Part shown: in pieces, positions 14,032 to 16,349 of the stretch | Position numbering within the stretch: the stretch's first letter is position 1 | How the letters are laid out: every line of letters starts with the position of its first letter | Source of the DNA: RGIG4103 sp045644605 | Lineage (GTDB): Bacteria; Bacillota; Clostridia; RUG12999 | Length of the DNA: 16,349 nucleotides | Direction of reading: 5' to 3' | NCBI GenBank assembly: GCA_045644605.1 | Contig: JAZRHB010000046.1 | Location: 1 to 16,349 of the forward strand | Notes under the pieces: model-generated | Database searches by the model: none | What the model was told of the DNA's origin: nothing | Seen by the model: only the letters and a program-made list of their open reading frames with translations | Program-made: the position numbers and the translations under genes

Positions 14032-16218
14032 ATGGCAAAAAAAAGAACAAAGCGCAAACAGGAAACCGTAAAAAATATAGGTAAAATACTTTTGGCAGTT
14101 GGAATACTTACTTGTTTTGCCATTGTAATATCGCTCGCTTCGTTTGTGATTGACGCATATGGATTTGACATTACAAGCTATAAGATGGATTCATCATCTG
14201 TTGTTTTTGGTGTTGATAAAGACGGGAACCCGCTAGAATATGAACAGCTTCACGGCGATGTACGAAGGGTTTGGGTGGATATTGAAAATATCCCCGAGTT
14301 TGTGCAGAAAGCCGCAATTGCAATTGAGGATGAAAGATTTTATTCGCACAGAGGTATAGATATAAAACGTACAGCAGGCGCAATCTTTGGTTTTATCACA
14401 GGCACAAGTGATTACGGCGGAAGCACAATCACACAGCAGCTTGTTAAAAACGTTACAGGCGATTGGGATAACAGTCCGACACGAAAAATAAGGGAAATTT
14501 TCAGGGCGCTTGTGGTTGAAACAAAAATGGACAAGCAGGAAATTCTTGAATATTACTTGAACATTGTATATTTCGGCAACGGAAGTAATGGTATTCAGAT
14601 GGCGGCATATACCTATTTTGACAAAGACGTTGCCGACCTTACGGTAGCCGAAGCGGCGTCGATTATCGGTATAACGCAGTCGCCCCGAAACCTTGACCCG
14701 TTTGATTATCCGGAAAACAACAAGAACAGACAGATGCTTGTGCTTGGTAAAATGAAAGAACACGGATATTTAACAGAAGACGAGTATAATGAAGCTTCTG
14801 CTCAGCCGCTTGAATTCAAGCAGACAAGCACAGCACAGAAAAACGGCGTAAACACATGGTTCTCCGAAGCACTTGTTGAAGAGGTAACAAAAGACCTTGC
14901 CGCAAAACAAAACATTCCTATAGAACAGGCAACTCGAATGGTTTATTCCGGCGGACTTAAAATATATTCAACAATGAGTGTAGATGTGCAAAATGCAATG
15001 CACAAAACCTTTGAAGACAGCGAAAATACAAATCTGTTCCCGAAACTTTCGGGTGATGTACAGCCTCAGGCGGCAATGGTTATCATATCGCCGGAAGACG
15101 GTGCAATCCGAGGAATGGTGGGCGGCGTAGGACCGAAAACGGAAAGCCTTATTCTTAACAGAGCAACCGATACCTATCGTCAGCCGGGGTCGTCCATAAA
15201 ACCGATTGCGGTTTACGGTCCGGCTGTTGAGCTTAACCTTATTTCGCCGGGAAGCATAATAATTGACGAAGAATTCAGCCAGAACGGATGGAATCCGAAG
15301 AACTGGTATAAAGGATATGAAGGTCCCGTTACAATGCGAAGAGCCGTTGAACGTTCAATGAACATTCCGGCAATAAAAACACTTATTCAGGTTGGCGTTG
15401 ATAATTCATTCGATTTTCTTGTGAATAAAATGCACTTTTCAAATATAACCGCCAAAGATGATAAATATCTTGCACCGCTTTCACTCGGCGGTCTTACAAA
15501 AGGTGTAAGTGTTAAGGAAATGGCGGCGGCATACAGTACATTTGCAAATAAAGGTATATATACAACACCGTATATGTATACAAAGGTGCTTGACAAAACA
15601 GGAAAAGTAATTCTTGAAAAAGAAATTGTAAACAACAGAGTATTTTCTGAACAGACTGCCGATATTATGACAAGCGTGCTTGTAACAACAGCGGAAGGCG
15701 GACTTGGAATATCCGCAAAGCTTAATAATATGACGGCGGCGGGTAAAACCGGTACAACTAATGACGATAAAGACCGTTGGTATGTAGGATATACACCGTA
15801 TTATGTAGGTGCGGTTTGGTACGGCTATGACGAACCGAAAACCGTTCCGTACAGCCAGACATCCATTGTTGCACATAAACTGTTCAAAAGCGTTATGAAC
15901 GATGTGCATAAAGGTCTTACAAATAAAGGCTTTAAAGCACCAAGTGGTGTGGAATGGGCAACAATATGTCTTGAAACGGGCGACCTTGCAATAGAGGGAT
16001 GCGAAAAAACGGTATATGAAATGTTTAAGCCGAGTATGGTGCCGGTAAAAGAATGTAGCGGAATGCATTTGGTGGAAGGCGAAAATCCGGAAGAAACAGA
16101 CCCGAATGCTACCCCCGATCCTAACGCAACACCTGACCCGAACGCATCGCCAACACCACCACCGGTGTCAACACCAAGACCTGTACACACGCCAATCCCA
16201 ATATCCCCCGCAGCTTAG
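14032..16218 (+). CDS. Class A penicillin-binding protein (bifunctional peptidoglycan synthase)
   Basis: A PBP1A-type enzyme of 728 aa that polymerises lipid II and cross-links peptidoglycan on the outer membrane face. A basic cytoplasmic tail leads to a transmembrane helix at about residues 16-42. The GT51 glycosyltransferase domain has AIEDERFYSHRGID (catalytic E99), GGSTITQQLVKN (129-140), RKIREI, and ILEYYLNIVYFGNGSNGIQ (171-189). The transpeptidase has SSIK (S387 to K390), SMN (442-444) and KTGTT (572-576), so all three active-site motifs are intact. A region with three cysteines follows (CLETG, GC, EC). The C-terminus is a Thr/Pro-rich tail with three TPDPNA-like repeats. It has its own promoter and no gene follows in the window. 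Confidence 0.96.
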   Translation: MAKKRTKRKQETVKNIGKILLAVGILTCFAIVISLASFVIDAYGFDITSYKMDSSSVVFGVDKDGNPLEYEQLHGDVRRVWVDIENIPEFVQKAAIAIEDERFYSHRGIDIKRTAGAIFGFITGTSDYGGSTITQQLVKNVTGDWDNSPTRKIREIFRALVVETKMDKQEILEYYLNIVYFGNGSNGIQMAAYTYFDKDVADLTVAEAASIIGITQSPRNLDPFDYPENNKNRQMLVLGKMKEHGYLTEDEYNEASAQPLEFKQTSTAQKNGVNTWFSEALVEEVTKDLAAKQNIPIEQATRMVYSGGLKIYSTMSVDVQNAMHKTFEDSENTNLFPKLSGDVQPQAAMVIISPEDGAIRGMVGGVGPKTESLILNRATDTYRQPGSSIKPIAVYGPAVELNLISPGSIIIDEEFSQNGWNPKNWYKGYEGPVTMRRAVERSMNIPAIKTLIQVGVDNSFDFLVNKMHFSNITAKDDKYLAPLSLGGLTKGVSVKEMAAAYSTFANKGIYTTPYMYTKVLDKTGKVILEKEIVNNRVFSEQTADIMTSVLVTTAEGGLGISAKLNNMTAAGKTGTTNDDKDRWYVGYTPYYVGAVWYGYDEPKTVPYSQTSIVAHKLFKSVMNDVHKGLTNKGFKAPSGVEWATICLETGDLAIEGCEKTVYEMFKPSMVPVKECSGMHLVEGENPEETDPNATPDPNATPDPNASPTPPPVSTPRPVHTPIPISPAA
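16099..16152 (+). repeat. Three tandem 18-nt coding repeats in PBP tail
   Basis: Encodes DPNATP, DPNATP and DPNASP in a row at the start of the Pro-rich C-terminal tail. Codon choice differs between units, so the protein sequence is conserved more than the DNA. This suggests an extended wall-spanning linker. Confidence 0.85.
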
Positions 16219-16239
16219 TTCGAGTGCACACACTCGAAC
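16218..16239. repeat. Perfect hairpin after PBP stop codon
   Basis: GTTCGAGTG (16218-16226) / CACTCGAAC (16231-16239) with loop CACA, starting on the last base of the stop codon. There is no T-tract. It either ends the PBP mRNA as part of the following array or belongs to that array. Confidence 0.8.
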
Positions 16240-16339
16240 AGCTAAATTCGCATAATGCGAGCTAAATGTGCCGGGGGCACGCTAAATAACTTCGTAGCTA
16301 AATTGACCTTTGGTCAGCTGATGCGAATTTAATTTAGCT
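16240..16339. repeat. GCTAAAT-box/hairpin array with terminal inverted repeats
   Basis: GCTAAAT occurs at 16241, 16261, 16281 and 16297, with a degenerate GCTGATG at 16317. Between the boxes lie perfect 5-3-5 hairpins: TCGCA-TAA-TGCGA (16248-16260), GTGCC-GGG-GGCAC (16268-16280) and TGACC-TTT-GGTCA (16304-16316). One shortened spacer, AACTTCGTA, is at 16288-16296. Three of the four box-to-box distances are exactly 20. The ends are inverted: AGCTAAATT (16240-16248) with AATTTAGCT (16331-16339), and TTCGCAT (16247-16253) with ATGCGAA (16321-16327). It has no coding content and looks like a structured mobile or palindromic repeat element of a kind I cannot name. Confidence 0.8.
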
Positions 16340-16349
16340 ACTCCAAAGG

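Noticed and set aside
16240..16339. CRISPR array
   Set aside because: Repeats are only 7 nt and the spacers are self-complementary 13-mers, unlike 23-40 nt repeats with unique spacers; there are no cas genes nearby.

Overview
The window looks like a chromosomal segment of a low-to-mid-GC Gram-positive bacterium, most likely a member of the Clostridia. The evidence is purine-rich ribosome binding sites, consensus vegetative promoters (TTGACA-N17-TAnAAT type), a Bacillus-type parS sequence, an SLH-domain surface protein, a YabE-like G5/3D wall protein and a class A penicillin-binding protein with a Thr/Pro-rich tail. The genus cannot be fixed from the sequence alone.

Layout. Positions 1-7059 hold a plus-strand run of core genes: the 3' part of gyrB, then gyrA, two parS sites, parA (soj), parB (spo0J) and serS. 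Gaps are very short and no internal promoter is visible, so this looks like one origin-proximal transcription unit for supercoiling, chromosome segregation and seryl-tRNA charging. Positions 7060-7374 are a repeat-rich, hairpin-rich convergent intergenic region with two strong terminators. Positions 7375-10036 (minus) are a murC / SLH-protein operon with its own consensus promoter; murC probably starts at a TTG codon. A 396-bp intergenic region follows, with divergent promoters and a palindromic element. It leads into a plus-strand G5/3D wall protein (10433-11512), closed by a 17-bp-stem bidirectional terminator. Positions 11576-13217 (minus) are an operon of a 16S rRNA pseudouridine synthase and an aldo/keto reductase separated by one base. 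A 316-bp gap is followed by a small membrane-anchored BofC-C-like protein (minus) that is divergent from a class A PBP (14032-16218, plus).

Together the right two thirds is largely cell-envelope biology: a peptidoglycan precursor ligase, an SLH wall-binding protein, a 3D-domain wall protein and a bifunctional peptidoglycan synthase. The most unusual signal is non-coding. Directly after the PBP gene there is an array of GCTAAAT boxes alternating with small perfect hairpins on a 20-nt period, bounded by inverted repeats. A relative of its right end appears upstream of the G5/3D gene, where it contributes the -35 box. A second set of repeats and hairpins sits between serS and the SLH gene.
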